Source of the DNA: JACVRW01 sp963827065
GTDB lineage: Bacteria > Actinomycetota > Thermoleophilia > Solirubrobacterales > Thermoleophilaceae
Assembly (NCBI GenBank): GCA_963827065.1
Contig: CAWGZM010000008.1
Span: 372,001-436,000, forward strand
Direction: 5' to 3'
DNA length: 64,000 nucleotides
Shown here in pieces: positions 40,342 through 48,462 of the stretch. The notes beneath the pieces were generated by a model, which had not been told where the DNA came from, searched no databases, and saw only the letters and a program-made list of their open reading frames with translations. Within the stretch, counting starts at the first letter, position 1, and each line of letters opens with the position of its first letter. The position numbers and the translations under genes are program-made.

Positions 40342-41987
40342 TACTGCTGTTCCTCCTCGGGTTCCTCGAAGACCTCCTCCGCGCCGAACTCCGCACGCAG
40401 GCGCTCGATGAGCTGCTCGTGGTCGAGTGTGGCCTGAGCGTCCGAGCCGGCCTCATCGCTCAGCTCGAAGGTGAGGGCGAGCGAGTGCCCGGTGAGGCCG
40501 CGCACGGCGCTCGCCACGAGCTCGCGGTTGGCCTCGGCCTTCTTCTTCACGAAAGCGGCATCGGCGGGAAAGGCGATCGCCAGGCGGTCGCCCTCGAGGC
40601 CGGCCGGCTGCGCCGCGCCGATAGCCGCGCCCAGCATGCCGTTCTCCTCCTTGACCGCGTCGGCGACGGCCGGCCAAAGCGCCTTGACCTGCTCGAGCTC
40701 GAGCGCGCCGGTCGGCTGTGGCGCCTCCTCCTCGCGCGGCTCGACGGCCACCGCCGCCGAGGGCCCCGCGCCGCTTCGCTGCGGTGCGGCCTGTGAAGCG
40801 GTCGCAGCCACGGGCTCTTCCGCGGTCGTCTCGACGGCGGGCTCGCCGCCGAGCCTGCCCTCGAGCTGCTCGATGCGGAAGATCAGCGTCTGCAGCGACA
40901 GGTCGGCCTGCGGCTGGGTCGCCTTCAGCAGCGCCATCTCGAGCTGCATGCGCGGCTCGGAGCCGTCCTTGACGGCGGCGAGGGCGGCGGCCAGGAAGTC
41001 GATCGCGCGCAGGATCTCTCCCTGGGAGAGCCGCTCCGCCTGGGAGGCGAGCCGGTCGCCGTGCTCGGCCGTTACCGAGAACGAATCCGGCACGTCGCCG
41101 AGCGTCTGCACCACGAACAGGTGGCGCAGGTGGGCGGAGAGGTCGCGCATGAACTGGGTGAAGTCGCGCCCTGACTCGGACAGCCGCTGCACGCCGAGCA
41201 GCGCCTCCTTGGGGTCGCGCGCGGCGAGCGCCTCACCGGCCGCGAGCACCATCTCCGCGTCGGCGACGCCCAGGATGTCGAGCACGTCGTCCAGGTCGAC
41301 GCGCTTGCCGCCGTAGGTCACGAGCTGCTCCAGCGTTCCGAGCGCGTCGCGGAAGGACCCCGTCGCGGCACGCGCCAGCATGCCGACCGCGGCGTCCGGG
41401 ATCTCGATCTCCTCCTCGGCCGCCACGCGCCGCAGCACGCCGGCTATCTGCTCGAGCGAGGGGCGCTGAAAATCGAAGCGGTGGCAGCGGTCGACGATCG
41501 TGGCCGGCACCTTGTGAGCCTCGGTGGTGGCGAGCACGAAGACGACGTGCGCCGGCGGCTCCTCGAGCGTCTTGAGGAACGCGTTCCAGGCCGCGGTCGA
41601 GAGCATATGCGCCTCGTCGAGGATGTAGACCCGCTTGCCGCCCTGCATCGGAGCGAGCGCCACGTTCTCGCGCAGCTCGCGTATGTCGTCGACCGAGTTG
41701 TTCGAGGCGGCGTCCATCTCGACGACGTCGAGCGAGGTGCCGGTGAGGATCGCGCGGGCGACCGGGCTGTCGGGGTCGAACTGAGCGTTGGGGCCGCCCT
41801 CGGCGTTCAGGGCGCAGGCCAGGAGCTTCGCCATAGACGTCTTGCCGGTGCCGCGCGAGCCGACGAACAGGTAGGCGTGGTGCACCTGGCCGAGCTCGAT
41901 CGCGTTACGCAGCGTCTTGACGATGTGCTCCTGACCGACCACCGAGTCGAAGGTGCGCGGGCGGTGGCGGCGGTAGAGCGAGAGCAT
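40341..41987 (-). CDS. dnaX: DNA polymerase III subunit gamma/tau
   Basis: A 548-residue clamp-loader ATPase. GSRGTGKT (about 43-50) is Walker A, VYILDEAHMLSTAAWNAFLK Walker B with the sensor region, and SFRDALGTLEQL sensor 2; residues 370-430 are a linker and the C-terminus is the tau-like domain. It loads the sliding clamp at the replication fork. The usual four-cysteine zinc module after ALN is absent (ALNAEGGPNAQFDPDSP). I prefer ATG 41987 over 41999 because it matches the normal MSLYRRYRP start and TAGCAT lies 10 nt upstream. Confidence 0.95.
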   Translation of the reverse strand: MLSLYRRHRPRTFDSVVGQEHIVKTLRNAIELGQVHHAYLFVGSRGTGKTSMAKLLACALNAEGGPNAQFDPDSPVARAILTGTSLDVVEMDAASNNSVDDIRELRENVALAPMQGGKRVYILDEAHMLSTAAWNAFLKTLEEPPAHVVFVLATTEAHKVPATIVDRCHRFDFQRPSLEQIAGVLRRVAAEEEIEIPDAAVGMLARAATGSFRDALGTLEQLVTYGGKRVDLDDVLDILGVADAEMVLAAGEALAARDPKEALLGVQRLSESGRDFTQFMRDLSAHLRHLFVVQTLGDVPDSFSVTAEHGDRLASQAERLSQGEILRAIDFLAAALAAVKDGSEPRMQLEMALLKATQPQADLSLQTLIFRIEQLEGRLGGEPAVETTAEEPVAATASQAAPQRSGAGPSAAVAVEPREEEAPQPTGALELEQVKALWPAVADAVKEENGMLGAAIGAAQPAGLEGDRLAIAFPADAAFVKKKAEANRELVASAVRGLTGHSLALTFELSDEAGSDAQATLDHEQLIERLRAEFGAEEVFEEPEEEQQ

Positions 41988-42055
41988 CGGTCGCCCCATG
42001 CTAGCTGTGCGACGGACGGTGGACAGGGCACCCGCCCCGGGAGATACTCGGCCGC

Positions 42056-42487
42056 ATGATCTCGACTGTCGCCGTGGGCACGGACGGCTCCGAAACCGCC
42101 GGCAAGGCGGTCGAGACGGCTGCGGAGATGGCCCGCCGCTACGGCGCGAAGCTGTTCCTGATCAGCGCCCTCAGCGACTCGAAGGACGGCGGTCCGTCCA
42201 ATCTGAGCGGCTCCTCGCTCGAGATTCAATGGGCCACGAGTCCCGCCGCACGCCTGACGGAGCAGCTGGAGCGCGCGCAGGCTGCGCTCCGCGCCGGCGG
42301 GATCGACTGCAGCACGCTGATCGAGGAGGGCGACCCCGCCGAGGTGCTCGTCAACCTGGCCGAGCGCTGCGGCGCCGACGTGCTCGTGATCGGCAACAAG
42401 GGCATGCAGCGGCGCGTGCTCGGCAGCGTCCCGAACACCGTCACGCACAGGGCGGGCTGCTCGGTCCTGGTGGTAAAGACGACCTAG
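42056..42487 (+). CDS. Universal stress protein, UspA family
   Basis: A 143-residue single-domain protein: TVAVGTDGSETAGKAVETAA at the N-terminus and the ATP-binding GNKGMQRRVLGSVPNTV near the C-terminus, where the G-x2-G-x9-G(S/T) pattern is present. It is likely cytoplasmic and induced under stress. The gene is divergent from dnaX with a 56-bp spacer. Its TAG stop merges with the first bases of the palindromic repeat that follows. Confidence 0.93.
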   Translation: MISTVAVGTDGSETAGKAVETAAEMARRYGAKLFLISALSDSKDGGPSNLSGSSLEIQWATSPAARLTEQLERAQAALRAGGIDCSTLIEEGDPAEVLVNLAERCGADVLVIGNKGMQRRVLGSVPNTVTHRAGCSVLVVKTT

Positions 42488-42559
42488 GGGTCAGGTCTTG
42501 CATTCCAGCACCCTCGAGGTGCGCTGGAGGGTTGCGTGAATGCAAGACCTGACCCCTTA
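42485..42559. repeat. REP/MITE-like palindrome, copy 3, joined to the stops of both flanking genes
   Basis: Outer arms TAGGGGTCAGGTCTTGCA and the inverse of TAAGGGGTCAGGTCTTGCA (19 paired bases, 42487-42505 with 42538-42556), enclosing an imperfect inner hairpin (CCAGCACC / GGTGCGCTGG) and an unpaired stretch. The first TAG is the stop of the universal stress gene, and the TAA on the other strand is the stop of the pyruvate-dehydrogenase-like gene. It can act as a terminator in both directions. Confidence 0.85.
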
Positions 42560-44884
42560 GAGCAGGTCGAGCGCGGCTCCGATCACCGTCTCGGCGTCGA
42601 TCCCGTGATGGCGGTAGACGTCGTCGAGGTCGCCGGACTGCCCGAAGTGGGTCACGCCCAGCGGCGTGAGCGGCACCGTGTTGAGCGTGGCGAGGAAGGC
42701 GAGCGCGTTCGGGTCGCCGTCGAGCACCGTCACCATCGGCGCGGCACGCTCGGCCGGCAGCAGCTCGTCGAGGATCTCCGCCGGGTGCTCGCCGAAGCCG
42801 GCCCGGGCGCGCAGCGCGCGGAAGATCAGGTCTGCGCTCGTCACGCAGATCACATCGACGCCATCGCCGAGCTCGTCGGCCGCGGCGACCAGCTCGGGCA
42901 TCACGGCGCCCATGCCGACGAGCGTCAGGCGCGGCCGCCCCTCGGCGAGCCGCAGCGGATAGCCACCCGCGAGCGCGAGCCGACGGCGCTCGTCGCTCAC
43001 ATCGCCGCCCGCGAGCGTCTGGTCGACCGGCCGCGTCGAGAGCCGGAAGTAGGCGGACTCGCCGCCCGGCCGGCCGAGGCGTGACAGCGCCTGCAGCAGC
43101 GTCCATTCGAGGTCCTGCCCGAAGGCCGGCTCCCAGGCGGTGCAGCCCGGCTGGCCGATGCCGATCGACGGCGTGACGATCGACTGGTGGGCGCCGCCCT
43201 CGGGCGCGAGCGAGACGCCCGACGGCGTGCCGACGAGTATCGACTGGCCGCCGGCGTAGATGCCGAACGACCAGGGCTCGAGCGCACGGCCGACGAATGG
43301 GTCGTAGATCGTCCCGATCGGGAAGAGCGGCTGGCCGTAGCGGCTCCAGGCGGCGCCCAGCTCGCCGAGCAGCCCGACGAGGTTCGTCTCGGCGATGCCG
43401 AGCTCGATGTGGCCGCCGCCCGGCGTCTCGTGCCAGTGCACAAGCGTCTGCGCGTCGTCGCCGAACCAATCCCGGCGCTTCCCCACCGACCAGATGCCGG
43501 CCTTGTTGATCCAGCCGCCGAGGTTCGTGGAGCTGGCGACATCCGGGCTGACCGTGACCACCCGCTCCGCCACCTCGGGCGCCTCGTGCACCAGGTCGAC
43601 GAAGAAGCGCCCGAAGGCCTGCTGGGTCGACTCGCTGCCGCGATGGGTCCGGCCGAGGGATGCCGGCACCGGCGGCGGCTCGTGCGGGAGCGGCTCGTCG
43701 CGCGCGAGCGCGGCGGCCGCTGCCGCGCAGAGCTCGTCCTCGGGGCTGCCGGACTCGAAGCGCTCCCAGGGCCGTTCGTCGTCCGTGCCGAGCTCGGCCG
43801 CGAGCTCCGCGAACTGCTCGGTCGTCAGCAGCGCGGAGTGGTTCTCCGGGTGGCCCTCGATCGGCAGCGACCAGCCCTTGATCGTGTAGGCGAACACCAC
43901 CGTCGGCCGGTCGTGCTCCACGGTGCGGTAGGCGTCGATCAGCTTGCCGAGGTCATGACCGCCGAGGTCCCTGAAGCCCGCCCGCAGCTCGGCATCGTCG
44001 AGCTCGTCCACCAGCCCCGCCAGCGCGGGGTCGTCGCTGGGAAGCCGCTCACGCAGCTCCGCGCCGGTGGCGCGCAGGAGCCGCTGGTACTCCTCGTTCG
44101 GCATCTCGTCGATACGGCGCCGCAGGCCGGCGCCGCCCGGCCGTGCGAACAGGTCGTCGAGCACGCGCCCGTACTTGACGGTGATCACCTGCCAGCCGGC
44201 GGCGTCGAACATCCCGGCGAGCCGGCCGAAGGCGATGTCCGGCACCACGCGGTCGAGCGACTGCCGGTTGAGGTCGACGATCCAGAGCACCTCGCCGAGA
44301 TGGGCGACCCACGGGTCGGCGATCGCCTCCCAGACGGCACCCTCGTCGAGCTCGGCGTCGCCGAGCAGGGCGATCTGGCGGCCCATCGGCGGCGCATCGA
44401 GGCGGTGGTACTCGAGATAGCGGCGCGTGATCGCACCCCAGACCGGCGCCGTCGCCCCGATGCCGACGGAGCCCGTCGAGTAGTCGACCGGGTCCGGGTC
44501 CTTGGTGCGGCTCGGGTAGCTCTGCAGTCCGCCGAACTCGCGCAGCGACTCGAGGTACGGCTGTTCGAGCCCGCCGAGCAGGTAGTTGATCGCGTGCAGG
44601 ACGGGCGAAGCATGCGGCTTCACCGACACGCGGTCCTCGGCGCGGAGCTCCGCGAACCACAGGGCCGTCATCAGGCTGACCATCGAGGCGCTCGAGGCCT
44701 GATGGCCGCCGACCTTCACACCCGAGCGGCTCTCGCGGACACGGTTCGCGTGGTGGACGATCGCGGTGGCGAGCCAGAGGACCCGGCGCTCCACGGCCCG
44801 GAGCGTCTCGAGATCAGGCTGCGCGAGCGGCGGCGACGGCTTCGCCGTGATCTGTGAACCACTCAAGGGATGCGATCTTCCCAC
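42557..44884 (-). CDS. aceE: Pyruvate dehydrogenase E1-like protein, homodimeric (AceE/transketolase-like)
   Basis: A 775-residue thiamine-diphosphate enzyme. KVGGHQASSASMVSLMTALW and HASPVLHAINYLLG are typical of AceE-type E1; GDAELDEG with VDLNRQSLDR is the ThDP-Mg motif; the C-terminal half has the pyrimidine and transketolase C domains. It would decarboxylate pyruvate (or another 2-oxoacid) for an acyltransferase partner, which is not in the window. The GTG 44884 start overlaps the SnoaL gene by 71 bp; a start nearer 44794 (GTG) is possible but would trim conserved sequence. Confidence 0.85.
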   Translation of the reverse strand: MGRSHPLSGSQITAKPSPPLAQPDLETLRAVERRVLWLATAIVHHANRVRESRSGVKVGGHQASSASMVSLMTALWFAELRAEDRVSVKPHASPVLHAINYLLGGLEQPYLESLREFGGLQSYPSRTKDPDPVDYSTGSVGIGATAPVWGAITRRYLEYHRLDAPPMGRQIALLGDAELDEGAVWEAIADPWVAHLGEVLWIVDLNRQSLDRVVPDIAFGRLAGMFDAAGWQVITVKYGRVLDDLFARPGGAGLRRRIDEMPNEEYQRLLRATGAELRERLPSDDPALAGLVDELDDAELRAGFRDLGGHDLGKLIDAYRTVEHDRPTVVFAYTIKGWSLPIEGHPENHSALLTTEQFAELAAELGTDDERPWERFESGSPEDELCAAAAAALARDEPLPHEPPPVPASLGRTHRGSESTQQAFGRFFVDLVHEAPEVAERVVTVSPDVASSTNLGGWINKAGIWSVGKRRDWFGDDAQTLVHWHETPGGGHIELGIAETNLVGLLGELGAAWSRYGQPLFPIGTIYDPFVGRALEPWSFGIYAGGQSILVGTPSGVSLAPEGGAHQSIVTPSIGIGQPGCTAWEPAFGQDLEWTLLQALSRLGRPGGESAYFRLSTRPVDQTLAGGDVSDERRRLALAGGYPLRLAEGRPRLTLVGMGAVMPELVAAADELGDGVDVICVTSADLIFRALRARAGFGEHPAEILDELLPAERAAPMVTVLDGDPNALAFLATLNTVPLTPLGVTHFGQSGDLDDVYRHHGIDAETVIGAALDLL

Positions 44885-45212
44885 CTCGGAGGGTCAGCAG
44901 GATCACGAACGGCATTTCCCCCTCGATGCCGCTCGCGCGCCCACGGGTGATCCAGGCGCCGCTCGCAACCACGCGGTCGCCATGCGCCTCGACGCGCTCG
45001 GCCACGATGCGGCTCGACTCCCAAGCGGAGCGCCACTGCTCGATGTTGGCTCGCACGCCGTCGTGGCCGTGGTACTCAGCCTGGTCGGGCCATTCCGGCC
45101 CCGCGATCATCGCGGCGTCCTCCGTGTAGAGCCCCACGACGCCGTCGACGTCGCCGGCGTTCCACAGGTCGATAAGGGCGCGGGCCACGTCCAGGTTGTC
45201 CGCCTCGGCCAT
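44814..45212 (-). CDS. SnoaL-like (NTF2-fold) protein
   Basis: A 132-residue protein from ATG 45212. VARALIDLWNAGDVDGVVGLYTEDAAM and the later YHGHDGVRANIEQWRSAW and WFTDHGEAVAAARAA are the cone-shaped alpha+beta SnoaL/NTF2 pattern; such proteins are small isomerases, hydratases or ligand-binding proteins. A longer start at 45305 would lie in the SRP RNA gene and is rejected. The RNA ends 13 bp upstream, so the mRNA might come from read-through. Confidence 0.82.
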   Translation of the reverse strand: MAEADNLDVARALIDLWNAGDVDGVVGLYTEDAAMIAGPEWPDQAEYHGHDGVRANIEQWRSAWESSRIVAERVEAHGDRVVASGAWITRGRASGIEGEMPFVILLTLRGGKIASLEWFTDHGEAVAAARAA

Positions 45213-45224
45213 GAGATTGAAAGT

Positions 45225-45498
45225 GGACCGTGCACCCTTCCTCGAAACTCGCCTTCGGGCGTGCCCGCCGATCTTCGGCTCCGGCCAGGCTGTTCCGCGG
45301 CGCACGAGCGGTATCGCTTAAGGCTGCTTCCTCCCGGACCTGACCTGGTTCGCGAGCGCTCGCCGCGCGGGACCCGGCCATCGACGCCTCTGTCCGGCGT
45401 ACTGACCCCGAAAGCGGAATCCCTCAGTCGGGAATTCAGCCCCGCTAGAGCGGCTTGCGGGTGACAGGGCACCGCTACCTCCCCGCCTAGCACGGTCC
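45225..45498 (-). ncRNA. ffs: Large bacterial signal recognition particle RNA (with Alu domain)
   Basis: Read on the minus strand, CCAGGTCAGGTCCGGGAGGA and the following AGCAGCC (45321-45347) are the conserved Ffh-binding S-domain loop. About 130 nt earlier, GGGGAGGTAGCGGTGCCCTG, then CCCGCAAGCCGCTCTAGC, is the Alu-domain signature of the large SRP RNA class. GGACCGTGC at the 5' end pairs perfectly with GCACGGTCC at the 3' end, giving a 274-nt RNA; an inner helix includes CGCTTTCGGG with CCCGAAGGCG. It brings ribosomes making membrane and secreted proteins to the translocon. Confidence 0.9.
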
Positions 45499-45505
45499 GC
45501 GCCCA

Positions 45506-45511
45506 AGCCTA
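45506..45511 (-). promoter_or_regulatory. Probable -10 box of the SRP RNA gene
   Basis: TAGGCT on the minus strand lies 7 nt before the 5' end deduced from RNA pairing (45498). I see no strong -35. Confidence 0.5.
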
Positions 45512-45557
45512 GCGCGCGAATAACCTCCGCGCGCAGTCGTCGACCGAGAGGAGCTTC

Positions 45558-45944
45558 ATGGCCCTGCGCATGCCCGTGTCCACCGAGAACGCCCCCGCCG
45601 CGATCGGCCCCTACAGCCAGGCGATCCGCACCGGCTCGCTCCTGTTCTGCTCGGGCCAGGTGCCCCTCGATCCGTCGAGCGGCGAGCTCGTCAAGGAGGA
45701 CGTCGTGGGCCAGGCGCGCCGCTGCCTCGAGAACCTCTCGGCCGTGTGCGAGGCGGCCGGCGCCTCGCTGTCTCAGGCGGTCCGCTGCACGGTGTACCTC
45801 GCTGACATGGGCGACTTCGCGCGCGTGAACGAGGTCTACGCCGAGTTCTTCGGCGAGGAGGACCCGCCGGCGCGGGTGGCGATCCAGGCCGCCGGACTGC
45901 CCAAGGGCGCGGACATCGAGATCGACGCGATCGTCGCTCTCTAG
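45558..45944 (+). CDS. ridA: RidA-family enamine/imine deaminase
   Basis: A 128-residue protein. NAPAAIGPYSQAIRTGSLLF, VRCTVYLADMGDFARVNEVY and PPARVAIQAAGLPKGADIEI are the family landmarks, with the catalytic Arg in PARVA. It forms trimers and hydrolyses reactive 2-aminoacrylate-type intermediates released by PLP enzymes. GAGGAG precedes the ATG. It is convergent with kynureninase, sharing a CTAG at the two stops, and divergent from the SRP RNA. Confidence 0.96.
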   Translation: MALRMPVSTENAPAAIGPYSQAIRTGSLLFCSGQVPLDPSSGELVKEDVVGQARRCLENLSAVCEAAGASLSQAVRCTVYLADMGDFARVNEVYAEFFGEEDPPARVAIQAAGLPKGADIEIDAIVAL

Positions 45945-47140
45945 GTCACGCGCGAGCGCGGCGTCGTGCTGTCGTAGTCGCCGCGCTCGACCAGCCCGCG
46001 CAGGCGGTCGAGTGCCTCGTATACATCAGCGAAGCGTGTGTAGAGCGGGGCGAAGCCGAGCCGGATCAGGTCGGGCTCGCGGAAGTCCGGGATGACCTTG
46101 GCACGCTCGATCAGCGCTCGGCAGATCGGCCACGCCTGATCGTGGCGAACGCTCACGTGGGCGCCACGGCGGGCAGGATCGCGCGGGCTCCAGAGCTCGA
46201 AGCCAAGCGGCGCAAGCCAGGAGTCGTGGAGCTCGACCGCGTAGGAGGTGAGCGCCTCGGCCTTGGCGCGCAGCCGCTCGATCCCCGCCTCGGCCACGAG
46301 CTTCACACCCTCCTCGATCGCGACCAGCGCGGGCACGTTCGGTGTCCCCGTGAGGAAGCGGCGGAGGCCGCGTGCAGGCTCGTAGTCGTCGCCCATCTCG
46401 AACTGGCGCTCATGCCCGAACCAGCCCTTGATCGGGCTCACGTGCGGCCAGAGCGAGTCCTCGCGCACGTATAGAAAGCCCGGCGCCCCCGGCCCCGCGT
46501 TCAGGTACTTGTAGGTCGCGCCCACCGCGAAGCGGATGCCCTCTGGCCGTGCGACGCCGGCGGAATGGCTCAGGTCCCAGATGACGGGCGCCGGGCTGAG
46601 GCGCTCGACGAGCTCGGTGTCGAGCAGCTCGCCGGTCCGGTAGTCGACGTGCGAGAGGCAGACGAGCGCGATCTCCTCTCCACTCTTCAGGACGTCGGCC
46701 AAGCCCTCGCGGGTGAGCTGCAGGGGCCGGTCGTATAACTCGGCGAGCCCGTCGAGCACGTAGCGGTTCGTGGGGAAGTCGCCCGCGTCGCCGACGATCT
46801 GGCCGGGGTTCTCGGTGAGCAGCGCGCCGGCGAGCTTGAAGAGGTTGACGGTGGTCGAGTCGGAGACGAGCACCTCCCCCGGCTTCGCGCCGAGCACGGC
46901 GGCGCCGATCAGGTCCCCCACGCGCTCCGGCAGCTCGATCCACTCGTCCCAGCCGCGAACGAGCTCGCCGCCCCACTGGTCGAGAAGCGCGTTCGTGCGG
47001 TCGCGCGTGGCCCGCGGCAGCCGGCCGAGCGAGTTGCCGTCCAGGTAGATCAGCTCCGGGTCCTCGACGACGAAGTGCTCGCGGAAGCCCGCGAGCGGAT
47101 CCTCGACGTCGAGCCGCGCGGCGCGCTCGCGCTCGCTCAC
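45941..47140 (-). CDS. kynU: Kynureninase
   Basis: A 399-residue PLP enzyme starting at GTG 47140, which overlaps the stop of the upstream hydrolase (GTGA). IYLDGNSLGRLPRATRD opens the fold, SDSTTVNLFKL, GDFPTNRYVLDGL and VIWDLSHSAGV form the cofactor pocket, and ATYKYLNAGPGAPGF carries the PLP lysine. It cleaves kynurenine to anthranilate and alanine. The linked hydrolase may supply kynurenine from its N-formyl form. Confidence 0.94.
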   Translation of the reverse strand: MSERERAARLDVEDPLAGFREHFVVEDPELIYLDGNSLGRLPRATRDRTNALLDQWGGELVRGWDEWIELPERVGDLIGAAVLGAKPGEVLVSDSTTVNLFKLAGALLTENPGQIVGDAGDFPTNRYVLDGLAELYDRPLQLTREGLADVLKSGEEIALVCLSHVDYRTGELLDTELVERLSPAPVIWDLSHSAGVARPEGIRFAVGATYKYLNAGPGAPGFLYVREDSLWPHVSPIKGWFGHERQFEMGDDYEPARGLRRFLTGTPNVPALVAIEEGVKLVAEAGIERLRAKAEALTSYAVELHDSWLAPLGFELWSPRDPARRGAHVSVRHDQAWPICRALIERAKVIPDFREPDLIRLGFAPLYTRFADVYEALDRLRGLVERGDYDSTTPRSRVT

Positions 47141-47808
47141 TGCCGCTCGAGCCAGGCGGTCACGGCACGCCAGGCGTCGCTGTCCGGTTCCAGATGCTCA
47201 TCGTGGCCGACGCCCGGGAGCGCGACGAGCTCGCAGGGGTCGCCCGCGGCCGCCGCGCGTTCGGCGTAGCCGCGCGCGATCGAGATCGGGACGACGTCGT
47301 CGGCTTCGCCGTGCACGACCAGCTGAGGCACGCCGAGCGGCAGCCGCTCGATCGGCGATGCCAGGTCGTAGCGCGCCGGCAGCTTGATCGGCGACCCGCC
47401 GAGAAAGGACTCCGCCGCCCGCCTCGACAGCCCGAGCCGCGCGGCCTCGCGCAGGTCGACGACGCCGGCCTGGGACACGGCGCCGGCGAGCCGGATGCGC
47501 GGGTCGGAGCCAGGGGCGGCTGCGGGCAGCCCCCGGCGTGCGGCGGCCCAGAGGGCGAGAGACCCACCCGCGGAGTGGCCGATCGCGATCACTCGCGCCA
47601 GGTCCAGCGACTCGTCGAGCCGGCCGAGCAGGTCGATCCCGGCAGCGACGTCCTCGAACGTAGCCGGCCAGCCGCCGCGGCTGCGCCAGCCGAGGCGCCT
47701 GTACTCGAGGTTCCAGGCGGCCCAGCCGCGCCCGGCGAGATCCGCGACGAGCTGGTCCTCGAGACGCAGGTCGTAGCGCGCCCGCCAGAAGCCGCCGTGG
47801 ATGAGCAC
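47137..47808 (-). CDS. Alpha/beta hydrolase, probable kynurenine formamidase-like; start codon unclear
   Basis: At least 223 residues from GTG 47808; the homologous frame clearly extends upstream (KYPYGERRDQFGELTLPQG) to about 47916. HGGFW forms the oxyanion motif seen in AFMID-type formamidases, IAIGHSAGGSLALWA carries the nucleophile, and VVHGEADDVVP and GVGHDEHLE the Asp and His. The 4-bp overlap with kynU suggests hydrolysis of N-formylkynurenine. No ATG, GTG or TTG exists in frame upstream of 47808: an ideal AGGAGG (47922-47927) is followed after 5 nt by TGG. A perfect hairpin lies in this stretch. Confidence 0.75.
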   Translation of the reverse strand: MLIHGGFWRARYDLRLEDQLVADLAGRGWAAWNLEYRRLGWRSRGGWPATFEDVAAGIDLLGRLDESLDLARVIAIGHSAGGSLALWAAARRGLPAAAPGSDPRIRLAGAVSQAGVVDLREAARLGLSRRAAESFLGGSPIKLPARYDLASPIERLPLGVPQLVVHGEADDVVPISIARGYAERAAAAGDPCELVALPGVGHDEHLEPDSDAWRAVTAWLERQ

Positions 47809-47879
47809 CGCGACCGGAAACGGGCCCCGGCCCTGCGGCAGCGTCAGCTCACCGAACTGGTCTCGCCGCTCGCCGTAGG

Positions 47880-47912
47880 GATACTTCCGCGCCTCGATGG
47901 CGCGGAAGTATC
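47880..47912. repeat. Perfect 14-bp-stem hairpin at the 5' end of the hydrolase frame
   Basis: GATACTTCCGCGCC and GGCGCGGAAGTATC pair perfectly around TCGAT. It lies between the CHRD gene stop and the conserved part of the hydrolase and is read in frame by the hydrolase. It could terminate the CHRD transcript or be a palindromic duplication that altered the hydrolase start. Confidence 0.65.
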
Positions 47913-47928
47913 GCCAGTGTGCCTCCTG

Positions 47929-48462
47929 CTAGTCGTCGTGATCGCCCTCGAGCTGGGCCCGGATCTCGCCTCCGGTTAGCACGGTGCTATGGACGTTGAC
48001 GTACGTCACTCCATGCCGGATCGCGTCGAGCAGCTCCTGGAACTCGCCCACCCCAATGCCCTGATCCGTGGGTCCGATCACGTCCGCCGCCCTTATGGTG
48101 CCGCTGACCGTGCCTCCGTCAGGCGGACAGGCCTGCGTCCCCGCGGGCCCGTTGCCGAGGTTCGTGCAGAGGTAGACGCTGATGCCGCCGCTCTGCCTGG
48201 GTCCGCCGAAGTGGATGTGCGCCTGCGTCACATCGCTCTCGAGATCGGCGTAGCTCAGGCGGTAGTCGATCTCCTGCCGCCGGTCCGAGATATGTGCCTT
48301 GAACGATCCGTTCCCCGGGGTAGAACGGACGACCGGATCTTCCTCGTAGCCGCTCAGCTGCTCGCGGATGCTTTCGCCTCCGCCGGCTACGGCAACGGTG
48401 GCGGCCACCGTTACGGCCGCGATCACCCCCACACCTGCAGCGAGCTTTACACGCCCCTTCAT
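47929..48462 (-). CDS. Secreted CHRD-domain protein
   Basis: A 177-residue protein. ATG 48462 is chosen because AGGAGG stands 8 nt upstream. A signal peptide (about 8-30) precedes a CHRD domain: HISDRRQEIDYRLSYADLES, VTQAHIHFGGPRQSGGISVY and the terminal TYVNVHSTVLTGGEIRAQL with its NVH and GGEIRGQ-type motif. CHRD proteins are exported and may bind metals; the function is unknown. Confidence 0.88.
   Translation of the reverse strand: MKGRVKLAAGVGVIAAVTVAATVAVAGGGESIREQLSGYEEDPVVRSTPGNGSFKAHISDRRQEIDYRLSYADLESDVTQAHIHFGGPRQSGGISVYLCTNLGNGPAGTQACPPDGGTVSGTIRAADVIGPTDQGIGVGEFQELLDAIRHGVTYVNVHSTVLTGGEIRAQLEGDHDD

Noticed and set aside
40000..41999. Programmed frameshift site in dnaX
   Set aside because: I found no slippery A-run or following hairpin of the known type.
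45213..45305. Longer N-terminus for the SnoaL protein
   Set aside because: It lies in the SRP RNA gene and has no family similarity.
47913..47921. CTG as start codon of the hydrolase behind AGGAGG
   Set aside because: CTG at this spacing is in another frame and meets a stop after about 22 codons.
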